A stretch of 6,900 nucleotides of DNA from Carnobacterium sp. UBA5792 (GCA_002418295.1 DIDU01000205.1:225-7124); one strand, 5' to 3'. Positions 1-6,201 are shown, counted from the first letter of the stretch. Translations and numbers: made by a program. Notes: generated by a model from the letters alone, not told the origin.

Positions 1-1060
1 ATTCCGGGCAGATCCATGCTCATATGTTCAAGGGTTTCTTTCCGTCCCGATGGTTACATGCAGAACAGATCTGACTGGAAGGGAACCACCGACTGACTTT
101 AATGACTTTCTTTCCATACCAATTTGCTTTGTAGTTCAATTTTTGTACAAAAGCCGACCACGACACATCGGAAATACTTTTGGCGAGTTTATGGTTCCTT
201 TTCATGCCTTGCACATTCAGGTCTTCTATACAGATGATATTGTGATTTTTGATGATCTCTGTACTGAGCTTGTTTAAGAAGTCTTCTCGTTGATTGGCAA
301 CTTTCTCATGGAGTTTCGCTGTTTTTTGTTTCTGTTTCTGATAGTTTTTGGCTTTCCACAACTCTTTCCCGTCTTTTTTCGCTTGTTCGTATTTTCGGGA
401 GAGTTTCCGTTGTTCCCGCTTCAATTTCTTATCCATCTGAGCAGTAAACCGTTGGTTGTCTCTCTTTTTTCCGTTGGACAAAATGGCAAAATCCGTTATC
501 CCTAGGTCAATGCCTACGGCAGAACCCGTCTTGTGAAAGGGATGAATGTCCACTTCGCACAAAAGCGAGACAAAACACTTTCCAGAAGGATTTTTCCGAA
601 TAGCAGCTCTCACTATTCTGCCAGCAACTTCTCTGCTTTTCGCAAAACGAATCCAGCCTATCTTAGGGAGTTTCAATTGGTTTCCTGAGATAGCAATGTT
701 TCCATTCGTTTGTTTAGTGGTATAAGATTGGACAGGGTTCTTTTTACTTTTGAATCGCGGGTACTTGGTTTGTTTCTTGAAGAAACGTTCGAAGCCATCC
801 GCCAGATGTTCAAGAGAAGACTGAAGCGCAATACTGTCAACTTCTTTCAATCAAAGAGTTTCAGTTTCTTTTTTGAGCCGTGTGAGGAGGGAGGAACACG
901 TACTGTACGATAATCCTTTGCCTGTTTCTTGGTAGGTTTCAGTCCACTGGTGTAAGAAATGATTGAGGACAAAACGAGCACAACCGATCGTCTGGTTAAT
1001 GGACTGTTGTTGTTTCTTGTTTGGGTAAATCCGGTAGCGATAAGTTTTGTACTTGAACAT
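1..1060 (-). pseudogene. tnpB: tnpB (OrfB) of an IS200/IS605-family element, two nonsense codons, cut by window edge
   Basis: TnpB is the RNA-guided nuclease relative of Cas12 that accompanies IS200/IS605 elements. The start is ATG at 1060, preceded by GGGGG five bases upstream; the frame opens with the family's usual N-terminus (MFKYKTYRYRIYP). Reading through, it has the RuvC-I motif GIDLGITD (Asp about residue 185), the RuvC-II motif IEDLNVQGM (Glu about 279) and the first zinc-ribbon pair CSAC (about 332-335). Two in-frame TGA codons interrupt it. One lies at 851-853, between KKETETL and LKEVDSIALQ, where relatives usually carry Trp (TGG to TGA). The other lies at 20-22, between GKKPLNI and AWICPE, where relatives usually carry Arg (CGA to TGA). 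Reading frame and homology continue after both, so these are point nonsense changes and not frameshifts. The second zinc pair is entered (WICPE) and the RuvC-III Asp and the guide-RNA end lie beyond position 1. A TTG codon directly follows the first stop, but no ribosome-binding site supports it. No tnpA is visible. Probably inactive. Confidence 0.92.
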
Positions 1061-1130
1061 CCGTTCCCCCTTTTGTGCTGTTAGTATACTCCGAAAAGAG
1101 TCCCGCTTCAATAGTAACGCTTACATTTTT
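1061..1130 (-). other. Probable left-end region of the IS200/IS605 element (boundary not fixed)
   Basis: This is the stretch immediately upstream of tnpB, where elements of this family carry a short subterminal hairpin next to a TTAC-like target. On the minus strand the sequence GTTAC (1114-1118) is followed by a weak ACTC/GAGT stem with a six-base loop, about 50 bases before the tnpB start. Only the ribosome-binding site next to 1060 is firm; the exact element boundary is an inference and could lie further right. Confidence 0.25.
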
Positions 1131-1143
1131 GGATTTATTTTTT

Positions 1144-1242
1144 ATGCCTGAATGGGAACAAAAAACGAGACAACTTGTTGAACAACGTTCAAACGACATT
1201 CATCTCCCCTTAGAGAAGAGGGAGTCTTCTGTCGGGAATTGA
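1144..1242 (+). CDS. Possible 32-aa small protein or gene remnant
   Basis: An ATG frame of 32 codons begins MPEWEQKTRQLVEQRSND and ends in TGA. The first 22 or so codons use GAA, CAA, AAA and similar, as in the real genes nearby, and give a charged, helix-like segment. The last part (LPLEKRESSVGN) overlaps strong inverted repeats and may not be coding. Ribosome-binding support is poor: only a GGA about 10 bases upstream. It could be a short leader peptide for the gene at 1271, the N-terminal remnant of a gene damaged near the insertion element, or chance. I do not recognise a family. Confidence 0.25.
   Translation: MPEWEQKTRQLVEQRSNDIHLPLEKRESSVGN
1204..1230 (+). other. Two mutually exclusive stem-loops
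   Basis: CTCCC (1204-1208) can pair with GGGAG (1220-1224), extended by CTT/AAG inside with one bulged A. Alternatively AGAAGA (1214-1219) pairs perfectly with TCTTCT (1225-1230) around a GGGAG loop. The two structures share bases and cannot form together. They sit between the tnpB upstream region and the gene at 1271. They may be element-end structure or leader structure; no T-run follows, so this is not a standard terminator. Confidence 0.3.
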
Positions 1243-1270
1243 TAAAAAATAAGCTAGAAGTGTCAAAAAA

Positions 1271-1609
1271 GTGTCACTTCGCAAAAAAATACCTTTTTCG
1301 TGGACAAGAAAGATAGCAAAAAAAAACAGTTCCATTTATAATCAAGAAGTAAAAGAAGAGGAAGGGAATAAGGGAGGAAACACTCATTTGATCGAGTTAA
1401 TTGAAGAATTCAAAGCTAATTATAAAGCGATTATCCATTCAGATAAGTTAAGTGACCGCAAAAAAAATACGATGCTTAAAAATTTGTTAATCGATATCGA
1501 AAGTATCTTTTTTAAATCATGCAGCAAGGAACAACCTTCCATTGAAAAACAACAAGAAGCAGCTAAACAACTTTACCAAGACATAAAAATGGATCTCCTT
1601 TCTTACTAA
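1271..1609 (+). CDS. Hypothetical small charged protein
   Basis: The frame encodes 112 residues from a GTG start and ends in TAA, followed after 18 bases by a strong terminator. The first 40 residues are very basic then acidic (SLRKKIPFSWTRKIAKK, later VKEEEGNKGG). From about residue 40 on, it is a soluble, probably all-helical segment (LIELIEEFKANYKAIIHSDK, then KNLLIDIESIFF, then EKQQEAAKQLYQDIKMDLL). There is no signal peptide or membrane segment. The start is uncertain. GTG 1271 has only a weak AGAAG 10 bases upstream and sits in a GAAGTG/CACTTC hairpin (1257-1280). An in-frame TTG at 1388 lies 10 bases after a good GGGAGG (1373-1378) and would give about 74 residues covering just the helical part. 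I do not recognise the family. It lies next to a decayed insertion element and may itself be a remnant. Confidence 0.6.
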   Translation: MSLRKKIPFSWTRKIAKKNSSIYNQEVKEEEGNKGGNTHLIELIEEFKANYKAIIHSDKLSDRKKNTMLKNLLIDIESIFFKSCSKEQPSIEKQQEAAKQLYQDIKMDLLSY

Positions 1610-1627
1610 TTAGAAAGAAATTTATAG

Positions 1628-1686
1628 AAAGTACTGCACCTCAAAAGCAGAGAGAAGTCTCTTCCTTTGAGGTGCAGTACTTTTTT
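1628..1686 (+). terminator. Strong rho-independent terminator between convergent genes
   Basis: A perfect 18-bp inverted repeat (AAAGTACTGCACCTCAAA at 1628-1645, its complement at 1666-1683) runs straight into a T-run ending at 1686. The 20-base loop contains a second small hairpin (AGAGA/TCTCT around GAAG). It terminates the gene ending at 1609. Read on the minus strand it also lies 22 bases past the lipoprotein stop, with a shorter and interrupted T-rich tail, so it probably serves both directions. Confidence 0.9.
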
Positions 1687-1708
1687 GCATTCTTGTTTGA
1701 CCCTACAA

Positions 1709-2572
1709 TTACTGCATTGAAACAGTCATTTCCAATGCTTCTAATGGGACTCTTGTTGTATGTAGTTGATAAATGTTGTCTTCGTCTTGCCAACGAATGT
1801 CTACATCAACTTCTTCTCCACCTTGAGGGTATTGTATATAAATCATTCCTTGATCCTTTGGAGCAGGAAGTGTATTGTCTTCTAAATAACCAACTATTTT
1901 CTTCGCTATCTCTGCCGGTTTCATTTGATCTTCTAACCTAGAATGAATGCTCAATTGCCAATTTCCTTCTTTCCAGCTAAAATCGCTTTTGCCTGTTGAA
2001 CCTTCCCCATATCCAGTAATTCCATGTCCCAAGTCTGTTCCTAATTCTTCCTTGGCTTTTTCATTTTCATTCTTAGGTTCTACTATGAATATTCCATCCG
2101 TAAAGTTTGTTAGTTCTTGTTTTGCCATTTCAGAACCTTCATAAAGTGTTCCTGAAACTTCCACTATCTCTCCTTGATCATCCGTATAGCTAACGGTATA
2201 GCTATTTGATTTATTTATTAGGATATCAGCTGTCACTGAAGAAGGATCAGCAGTTGGAAAATCTGTCGGCAATAAGATGTTTTCTGGGTCTATTTTTAGT
2301 TTCGAAGCTACATCAACAGTTTCTTGATTTTCTTGATCAGTGGAAGAAGCGGTTGTTTCTCCTGAACTATTCGTTTCTGCATTATCCATGTTGCTGCTCA
2401 TTTCAGAAGTAGCTGAACTGCTTTCGCTGCTCACTGTATCTCCACTATCTATTTCTGATGATTTAGTCGTAGTTGTATCGTTTGTACTGTTATTATTAGT
2501 TGAACAACTTGTTAGTATGGCTCCGCAAAATCCAATCAGCAGAAAACGAAATATTTTCTTTCTTTTTATCAT
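1709..2572 (-). CDS. Surface lipoprotein with Ser/Thr-rich linker, unknown C-terminal domain
   Basis: A 287-residue secreted lipoprotein. Residues 1-23 form a lipoprotein signal peptide: basic MIKRKK, a hydrophobic stretch, then lipobox LTSC with the acylated Cys at 23. Residues 24-90 are a low-complexity Ser/Thr/Asn/Glu linker, as expected for a tether across the cell wall. Residues about 92-287 look folded: KIDPENILLPTDFP begins the domain, DFSWKEGNWQLSIHS (about 198-211) and IRWQDEDNIYQLHT (about 259-272) are strand-like, Trp-containing repeats of similar pattern, and EIAKKIVGYLEDN (221-233) is helical. The domain somewhat recalls secreted DUF4367-type folds, but I cannot assign it. The start ATG has AAGGA nine bases upstream. 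It is monocistronic, with its own candidate promoter and the terminator at 1628-1686. Role unknown; exposed on the outer face of the membrane. Confidence 0.9.
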   Translation of the reverse strand: MIKRKKIFRFLLIGFCGAILTSCSTNNNSTNDTTTTKSSEIDSGDTVSSESSSATSEMSSNMDNAETNSSGETTASSTDQENQETVDVASKLKIDPENILLPTDFPTADPSSVTADILINKSNSYTVSYTDDQGEIVEVSGTLYEGSEMAKQELTNFTDGIFIVEPKNENEKAKEELGTDLGHGITGYGEGSTGKSDFSWKEGNWQLSIHSRLEDQMKPAEIAKKIVGYLEDNTLPAPKDQGMIYIQYPQGGEEVDVDIRWQDEDNIYQLHTTRVPLEALEMTVSMQ

Positions 2573-2599
2573 AAAAAAGCATCCTTCTTTATTAAGTTA

Positions 2600-2633
2600 T
2601 TTTAAGGATACCGTTTCCTTTTTTTAAGGTAAA
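2600..2633 (-). promoter_or_regulatory. Candidate promoter of the lipoprotein gene with a direct repeat
   Basis: On the minus strand TTTACC (2628-2633) and TATCCT (2605-2610) are 17 bases apart, an acceptable sigma-A -35/-10 pair, placing the start of transcription about 25 bases before the lipoprotein ATG. The octamer CCTTAAAA (minus strand) occurs twice, at 2622-2629 and 2600-2607, 22 bases start to start. That is two helical turns apart, so both copies lie on the same face, and they overlap the -35 and -10. This could be a regulator site; the elements themselves match only four of six bases each. Confidence 0.4.
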
Positions 2634-2725
2634 CGAAAGAGGCTTGTATATGAATAAGAGAAAGTAATAGAAACTTATTGATAAAATTTTTTTACAAAAA
2701 AACTTCTTTTAGAGTAGTAGAAAAC

Positions 2726-3949
2726 TCAACCTTTTTTCTGATAGAGTATATTAGCTATTATGGCTGTTACTCCAGCGAGAAAACCAATAGAGAGCAAGAA
2801 TGGCATAAATAAAGCGGAGAAGCTCTGCTCATACATAAAACCACCTAAAGTAGGCCCTAAAAAGTAAGCTAAGTTTCCACCCATGGTTGTAAACGCAAAA
2901 GCTGTTGTTTGTAAATCATTCGGAGCTGATTTTCCTGTCAGTACTTGTATTTTTGGTGCAATAAATAATTCTCCGATAGCTAATAAAACTGCAGCTATAA
3001 TAAAAGATAAAGGGAAAATAGAAATGGAGAATACACCAATCCCAGCACAGTAAAATATAGAGCCTAAAAGGAAAAGAAAATTGATTTTAGTTTTTTCAAA
3101 GACTTTAATGAAAATGGGCTGACATATTAAAATAGTGACAGTCATTGCGACCATCATACTTGCTAGAATGTTTATCCCATTTGTTGTAACAGCTGTTAAA
3201 TGCAATGCAAAGGTTGTGTTGTATTGGGCTTCAATAAAGTTAATGCTAAAGAAAGATAAGAACAGAAAAATAGAAATTTTGTTTTTAGCTAACGTAAAGA
3301 TAGTTTCTACTAAAGATAAAATAGCGACTGAAAATTTAAAATTAGATTGGTTTTCTATTAATGTAGTTTGTTTTCTTTTGTAAGGGAAAAAGATCATAGT
3401 GATGACTGCTAAGATAGAAAGTGCTCCTGAAAATAGAAAGAAAGGGAATGTTGAATTTCCATCACTCAATAATGCACCGGCAAGCGGTCCAATTGCTCCG
3501 CTTAAATTGATGATCCAATAGTTGATTTCAATAATAGTACCTGAATTTTCGCTGGAATATCTCATTAAACAACTCATTAATAAAGGATTATAAATTGACC
3601 ATCCTATTCCACAAATAATTGAAGAAAGCAGCATAAGTATATAGCTGTCAAAGTAAATATACCCAAGGATTCCAAATGCAGGCAATAAAAGAGAAAAGAT
3701 AATAGAAATTTTATCAGAAAGATAATCAATGATGTTAGAAGCTATTACGCCTAAAAAAAGCTGAACTAAACCTGGAATCCCGATAATTAATCCAATTTGT
3801 CCAGAAGAAAAGCTAGTTGTGGAACTTAAAAATATGGTCAAAAAAGGCATAGAAAGAAAGCGAAAGAAGGTAATTACAAAACTAACGAATAGAAAAAAGA
3901 GAGTATACTTATTTAGTTTAACTAAGTTTGAAATTATTTTCCCTAACAT
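2726..3949 (-). CDS. MFS permease, probable drug/metabolite exporter
   Basis: A 407-residue integral membrane protein with about 12 hydrophobic segments, the usual length and layout for the major facilitator superfamily, with a hydrophilic loop around residues 188-206 (KRKQTTLIENQS) between the two halves. NLSGAIGPLAGALL (148-161) in the fifth segment and AYFLGPTLGGFMY (361-373) near the end resemble the Gly-Pro motif C found in MFS antiporters and exporters. The loop 2-3 motif is degenerate (SNIIDYLSDKI, 71-81) but keeps the Asp. The start is ATG 3949, eight bases after GGAGG; an in-frame TTG three bases earlier is crowded by the same site. It follows the ArsR-type regulator with a 23-base gap, so the two are almost certainly co-transcribed, and the regulator probably senses the exported compound. 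Substrate unknown. No strong terminator is seen after the stop. Confidence 0.92.
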   Translation of the reverse strand: MLGKIISNLVKLNKYTLFFLFVSFVITFFRFLSMPFLTIFLSSTTSFSSGQIGLIIGIPGLVQLFLGVIASNIIDYLSDKISIIFSLLLPAFGILGYIYFDSYILMLLSSIICGIGWSIYNPLLMSCLMRYSSENSGTIIEINYWIINLSGAIGPLAGALLSDGNSTFPFFLFSGALSILAVITMIFFPYKRKQTTLIENQSNFKFSVAILSLVETIFTLAKNKISIFLFLSFFSINFIEAQYNTTFALHLTAVTTNGINILASMMVAMTVTILICQPIFIKVFEKTKINFLFLLGSIFYCAGIGVFSISIFPLSFIIAAVLLAIGELFIAPKIQVLTGKSAPNDLQTTAFAFTTMGGNLAYFLGPTLGGFMYEQSFSALFMPFLLSIGFLAGVTAIIANILYQKKG

Positions 3950-3972
3950 CAAGCACTCCTCCTTTTATAACC

Positions 3973-4530
3973 TTATTCGAATATTTTGTGCTCGATTTCT
4001 ATTCCTACCGTAGTAATATAAAAAAGTTTACTGTTTTCATCTTCTTTCATTTGATCAAGCTCTGTCATTAATTGATCGTATTTAGTAGTCCATAAAGTAA
4101 ATTGCTCTTCTGTACAATTGACTTGTCTGGTTTGAGAAATGCTATTTTTTTCTTTAAGTAAATGGACATTTTCAGAAACAGCTTTTTTAGTATTTTCTAG
4201 TTGCTGGATAATAATCGAACTATGGACAGTTCCTATATCTTCTTTTAATTGAGGTAATAATTGCTCGTCTATTTCAAAACCATTGTGGGTAGCTCGGTAG
4301 TATTTATGAATATTTCCTTTTACTTCTTGTGTTCTAGTAATGCGAATCATCCCTTGTTTTTCTAATTCTTTAAGGTGATAAAAGGCTTTTGCTTTAGGCA
4401 ACTGGATAGTTTTTCCAATTTCTGTGACGGTCATTTCCTTTTCGATTAATAAGATAATGATTTGTACGCGCAAAGGGTCGGAGATTGTTTTAAGCTGAGT
4501 ATAAGTAGTGATTAAATATTTATTATTCAT
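3973..4530 (-). CDS. ArsR-family winged-helix transcriptional regulator
   Basis: A 185-residue cytoplasmic DNA-binding protein. Residues about 8-85 form an ArsR/HTH_20-type winged helix: LKTISDPLRVQIIILLIEKE opens it, MTVTEIGKTIQLPKAKAFYHLKELEKQGMI is the helix-turn-helix with the characteristic YHLKELEKQGMI recognition region, and the wing follows (ITRTQEVKGNIHKYYRAT). The remaining 100 residues are mostly helical, hydrophilic and unassigned, probably for dimerisation or ligand sensing. A single Cys (in QVNCTEEQF) and no paired Cys motif argue against the classical metal-sensing ArsR type. The start ATG is six bases after GAGG. It is the first gene of the operon with the MFS permease, behind a promoter overlapping an 18-bp dyad, so autorepression released by the exporter's substrate is the simplest model. 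The ligand cannot be told. Confidence 0.9.
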   Translation of the reverse strand: MNNKYLITTYTQLKTISDPLRVQIIILLIEKEMTVTEIGKTIQLPKAKAFYHLKELEKQGMIRITRTQEVKGNIHKYYRATHNGFEIDEQLLPQLKEDIGTVHSSIIIQQLENTKKAVSENVHLLKEKNSISQTRQVNCTEEQFTLWTTKYDQLMTELDQMKEDENSKLFYITTVGIEIEHKIFE

Positions 4531-4554
4531 AAAAATCCTCTTTTCTAATCGTAT

Positions 4555-4588
4555 GGTTAATTTTATTTAACCGGTAAGTTAAAGTTAA
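4555..4588 (-). promoter_or_regulatory. Promoter and candidate operator of the ArsR/MFS operon
   Basis: GGTTAATTTTATTTAACC (4555-4572) is a perfect 6-6-6 inverted repeat. On the minus strand it contains the -10 TAAAAT (4560-4565), five of six matches to consensus. A -35 TTAACT (4583-4588) sits exactly 17 bases upstream, and TTAACT occurs twice in tandem (4577-4588). The regulator's ATG is about 25 bases beyond the dyad. A dyad covering the -10 of the operon that begins with a winged-helix regulator is the typical layout of an autorepressor site. Repressor binding is inferred. Confidence 0.6.
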
Positions 4589-4764
4589 CACTAAATGCTT
4601 TATTAAGCAACAGATTAAAATTCCTAGAAGTAGTTTTATAATAAGTGAACTTTTAATAATAGAAATTTCTCTTCCATATGAATAAATTATTGCTTAGAGA
4701 GTTATCTATCTAGGCACTAATTCTGGTAACATAAGGTTGAGTAAGCAGTAATAGGAGGAGAATC

Positions 4765-5226
4765 ATGGATTATATTAAATGGATCAGAAGTTATGTAGGG
4801 CATAGAGAAATCATACTAAATTTTGCAGGCGGCATAATTACCAATGAAAAGAACGAAATACTGTTGCAGCTAAGAACCGATAAGAAGCTGTGGGGGTTGC
4901 CTGGCGGAGTAGTTGAAAGAGGAGAGAGTGTAGAGCAAGCAGCTAAAAGAGAAGTAACAGAAGAAACAGGTTTGCAAGTTGAAGTGGATTCTCTTTTGGG
5001 CATTTATTCAGCCTATTTTGATACGTATCCTAATGGAGATAAAGCGCAAACTATTACAACGATGTTTATCTTCAAAACAGCTAAAGGGGAATTAACGGTT
5101 GGAGATGCAGCAGAAACCTTAGATTTAAAATTTTTTTCTCAAGATAACCTTCCCCAAATTGCCAATCAACAGCATAAAGACGCGATACAAGACTTCTTTT
5201 CTGAAAAAAGAGGAATCTATAGGTAA
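4765..5226 (+). CDS. NUDIX hydrolase
   Basis: A 153-residue soluble enzyme of normal length for a single-domain NUDIX protein, which hydrolyses a nucleoside diphosphate linked to another group using divalent metal. The NUDIX box is complete at residues 48-70: Gly48, Glu54, Arg62-Glu63, Glu66-Glu67, Gly69, matching GX5EX7REUXEEXGU. Before it come FAGGIITNEKNEILLQLR (20-37) and WGLPGG (43-48), the usual first strands and approach. The N-terminus MDYIKWIRSYVGHREIILNF and the later SAYFDTYPNGDKAQTI are typical of a Firmicutes subgroup often annotated as ADP-ribose pyrophosphatase-like, but substrate cannot be read from the sequence. The start ATG is six bases after GGAGG. It is transcribed divergently from the ArsR/MFS operon across 234 bases and appears monocistronic; no strong promoter or terminator of its own was seen. 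Confidence 0.94.
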   Translation: MDYIKWIRSYVGHREIILNFAGGIITNEKNEILLQLRTDKKLWGLPGGVVERGESVEQAAKREVTEETGLQVEVDSLLGIYSAYFDTYPNGDKAQTITTMFIFKTAKGELTVGDAAETLDLKFFSQDNLPQIANQQHKDAIQDFFSEKRGIYR

Positions 5227-5257
5227 TTTTAGCAAAAATAGCTGAGGTATTGTTTTC

Positions 5258-5330
5258 TTAAGTCATCTATTCTATCTTAAATGATATTTATTAATTATTT
5301 AACGTTTATCGTGACTTAAAACGCTATACT
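5258..5330 (+). promoter_or_regulatory. Candidate upstream region of the DUF2975/HTH operon
   Basis: TATACT (5325-5330) is a good -10 about 30 bases before the DUF2975 start, with no convincing -35 at the correct distance, which may mean activation is needed. Just upstream, TTAAGTCA (5258-5265) and its exact complement TGACTTAA (5312-5319) form an inverted repeat 46 bases apart, the inner copy lying in the -35 area. Either a loop-forming operator or chance; low confidence. Confidence 0.3.
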
Positions 5331-5361
5331 TTGTGTGAATTAAATAAAAGGAGTGATAGAT

Positions 5362-5910
5362 GTGAACAAAAAAATTACCTTTACAAGCAAACTATTGAAT
5401 ATCTTTTTGAAATTCCTCGGGTTATTGAGTGTTTTTATAATTATCTTTTTTATTGTCGGTGCCAAGTTTGGTTTTATGAAGGTGACAGATTTTGAATTAA
5501 CGCAAAGTTCTTTTCCGCTTTTCAGTATGGGATATAGCTCTACCACTAATGTAGAACTAGCACAGCTAAGAGAAGGATACATCATATTTAGTATTGGAAT
5601 AATAGTGAGTATGATTTATGCAGTTCTATTTTTTGTAGCGAGTTCTATTTTTAGCGATATCTCAAATGGTGAATCTCCGTTTAAAAAATTACAAGTAAAG
5701 CGACTAAAAAGAGTTTCTTGGCTGTTTACCAGTACGATTTTTATTCCCCTCATTTTACAAAATGTTCTTCATTGGATCCTAATTCCAGGTGGATATTATT
5801 TTATTAGTTTAGGTGGAACAGAGTTGGTTACAGCCATTATTTTTTATATTTTAGCCGAAATTTTTGCTTATGGTGCGGCACTGCAAAGAGAAGTAGATGA
5901 AACATTATAG
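5362..5910 (+). CDS. DUF2975-family membrane protein (YoaS-like)
   Basis: A 182-residue integral membrane protein with four predicted spans at about 11-34, 73-95, 118-140 and 150-174, and an outside-type loop between the first two. Family hallmarks are present: SPFKKLQVKRLKRVSWLF (about 105-122), a cytoplasmic loop entering span 3, and the C-terminal LAEIFAYGAALQREVDETL, the DUF2975 signature ending. The start is taken as GTG 5362, eight bases after AAAAGGAG; an in-frame GTG at 5353 overlaps that ribosome-binding site and is unlikely. It lies 15 bases before the small HTH protein and is co-transcribed with it. DUF2975 proteins repeatedly occur next to YozG-like HTH proteins, so a membrane sensor or anchor that controls the HTH partner is likely. 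No enzymatic residues were seen and the signal is unknown. Confidence 0.9.
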   Translation: MNKKITFTSKLLNIFLKFLGLLSVFIIIFFIVGAKFGFMKVTDFELTQSSFPLFSMGYSSTTNVELAQLREGYIIFSIGIIVSMIYAVLFFVASSIFSDISNGESPFKKLQVKRLKRVSWLFTSTIFIPLILQNVLHWILIPGGYYFISLGGTELVTAIIFYILAEIFAYGAALQREVDETL

Positions 5911-5925
5911 AGTGGGAGGATCAAC

Positions 5926-6135
5926 ATGGCGATTATTTTAAGATTAGACCGAGTTATGGCAGATAGAAAGATGTCCTTGAATGAACTTTCTGAAAAAGTT
6001 GGTATTGCAAACGTTAATCTTTCCAAAATCAAAACGGGAAAAGTCAGTGCCATCCGATTCTCGACGTTGAATGCCATCTGCAAAGCTTTAGATTGTCAAC
6101 CGGGGGATATTTTGGAATATACACCTGATGAATAA
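5926..6135 (+). CDS. Small Cro/C1-type HTH regulator (YozG-like)
   Basis: A 69-residue protein consisting of one Cro/C1-type helix-turn-helix domain. NELSEKVGIANVNLSKIKTGKV (about 20-41) gives the two helices of the HTH, and IRFSTLNAICKALDCQPGDILEY (about 43-65) is the strongly conserved ending of the YozG/HTH_26 group. ATG is seven bases after GGGAGG. It directly follows the DUF2975 gene, the standard arrangement. It is a DNA-binding partner with no sensor domain of its own, so its activity is probably set by the membrane protein. Its targets are unknown; the shared upstream region at 5258-5330 and the small membrane genes downstream are possible ones. Confidence 0.93.
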   Translation: MAIILRLDRVMADRKMSLNELSEKVGIANVNLSKIKTGKVSAIRFSTLNAICKALDCQPGDILEYTPDE

Positions 6136-6186
6136 GTTCTTATTCGGAACTAAAAGAAGTATGATAGTATAGTGAAGAATAAGAAT

Positions 6187-6201
6187 TTGTAAGCGTTTAT
6201 T
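6187..6201 (+). promoter_or_regulatory. cre-like sequence ahead of the small membrane-protein genes
   Basis: TTGTAAGCGTTTATT fits the CcpA catabolite-response element pattern WTGNAANCGNWNNCW at all but one fixed position. It lies about 60 bases before the first small membrane-protein gene in a 128-base gap that has no clear -35/-10 pair. Possible carbon-source control; one site by sequence match only. Confidence 0.3.

Noticed and set aside
851..853. TGA read as tryptophan (alternative genetic code)
   Set aside because: Other genes here encode Trp with TGG, and the second TGA in tnpB falls at a position where relatives carry Arg, so a code change does not explain both.
1110..1126. cre-like GTAACGCTTAC beside the tnpB upstream region
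   Set aside because: Only a four-base palindrome around CGC; too many mismatches to the CcpA consensus on either strand.
996..1199. Minus-strand open frame of 67 codons overlapping the tnpB start in another frame
   Set aside because: It overlaps the recognised tnpB N-terminus, has no ribosome-binding site and shows no protein-like pattern.
1672..2627. Several plus-strand open frames opposite the lipoprotein gene
   Set aside because: All are antisense shadows of the lipoprotein, rich in Leu/Phe from its Ser/Thr/Asn/Glu codons, and none has a ribosome-binding site; one begins inside the terminator.
4596..4609. TGCTT/AAGCA hairpin between the ArsR operon and the NUDIX gene
   Set aside because: A five-base stem with a four-base loop, no T-run and no clear position relative to a promoter; expected by chance in AT-rich DNA.
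4691..4733. Possible extended -10 (TGGTAACAT) for the NUDIX gene
   Set aside because: Only four of six -10 matches and no -35 at acceptable spacing, so not listed as a promoter.
5227..5257. Possible terminator after the NUDIX gene (TTAGC/GCTGA)
   Set aside because: Five pairs including a wobble and no uninterrupted T-run; too weak to call.
6134..6150. AGTTC/GAACT hairpin after the HTH gene as a terminator
   Set aside because: Five-base stem followed by AAAAG, not T-rich; transcription could continue into the small membrane-protein genes.
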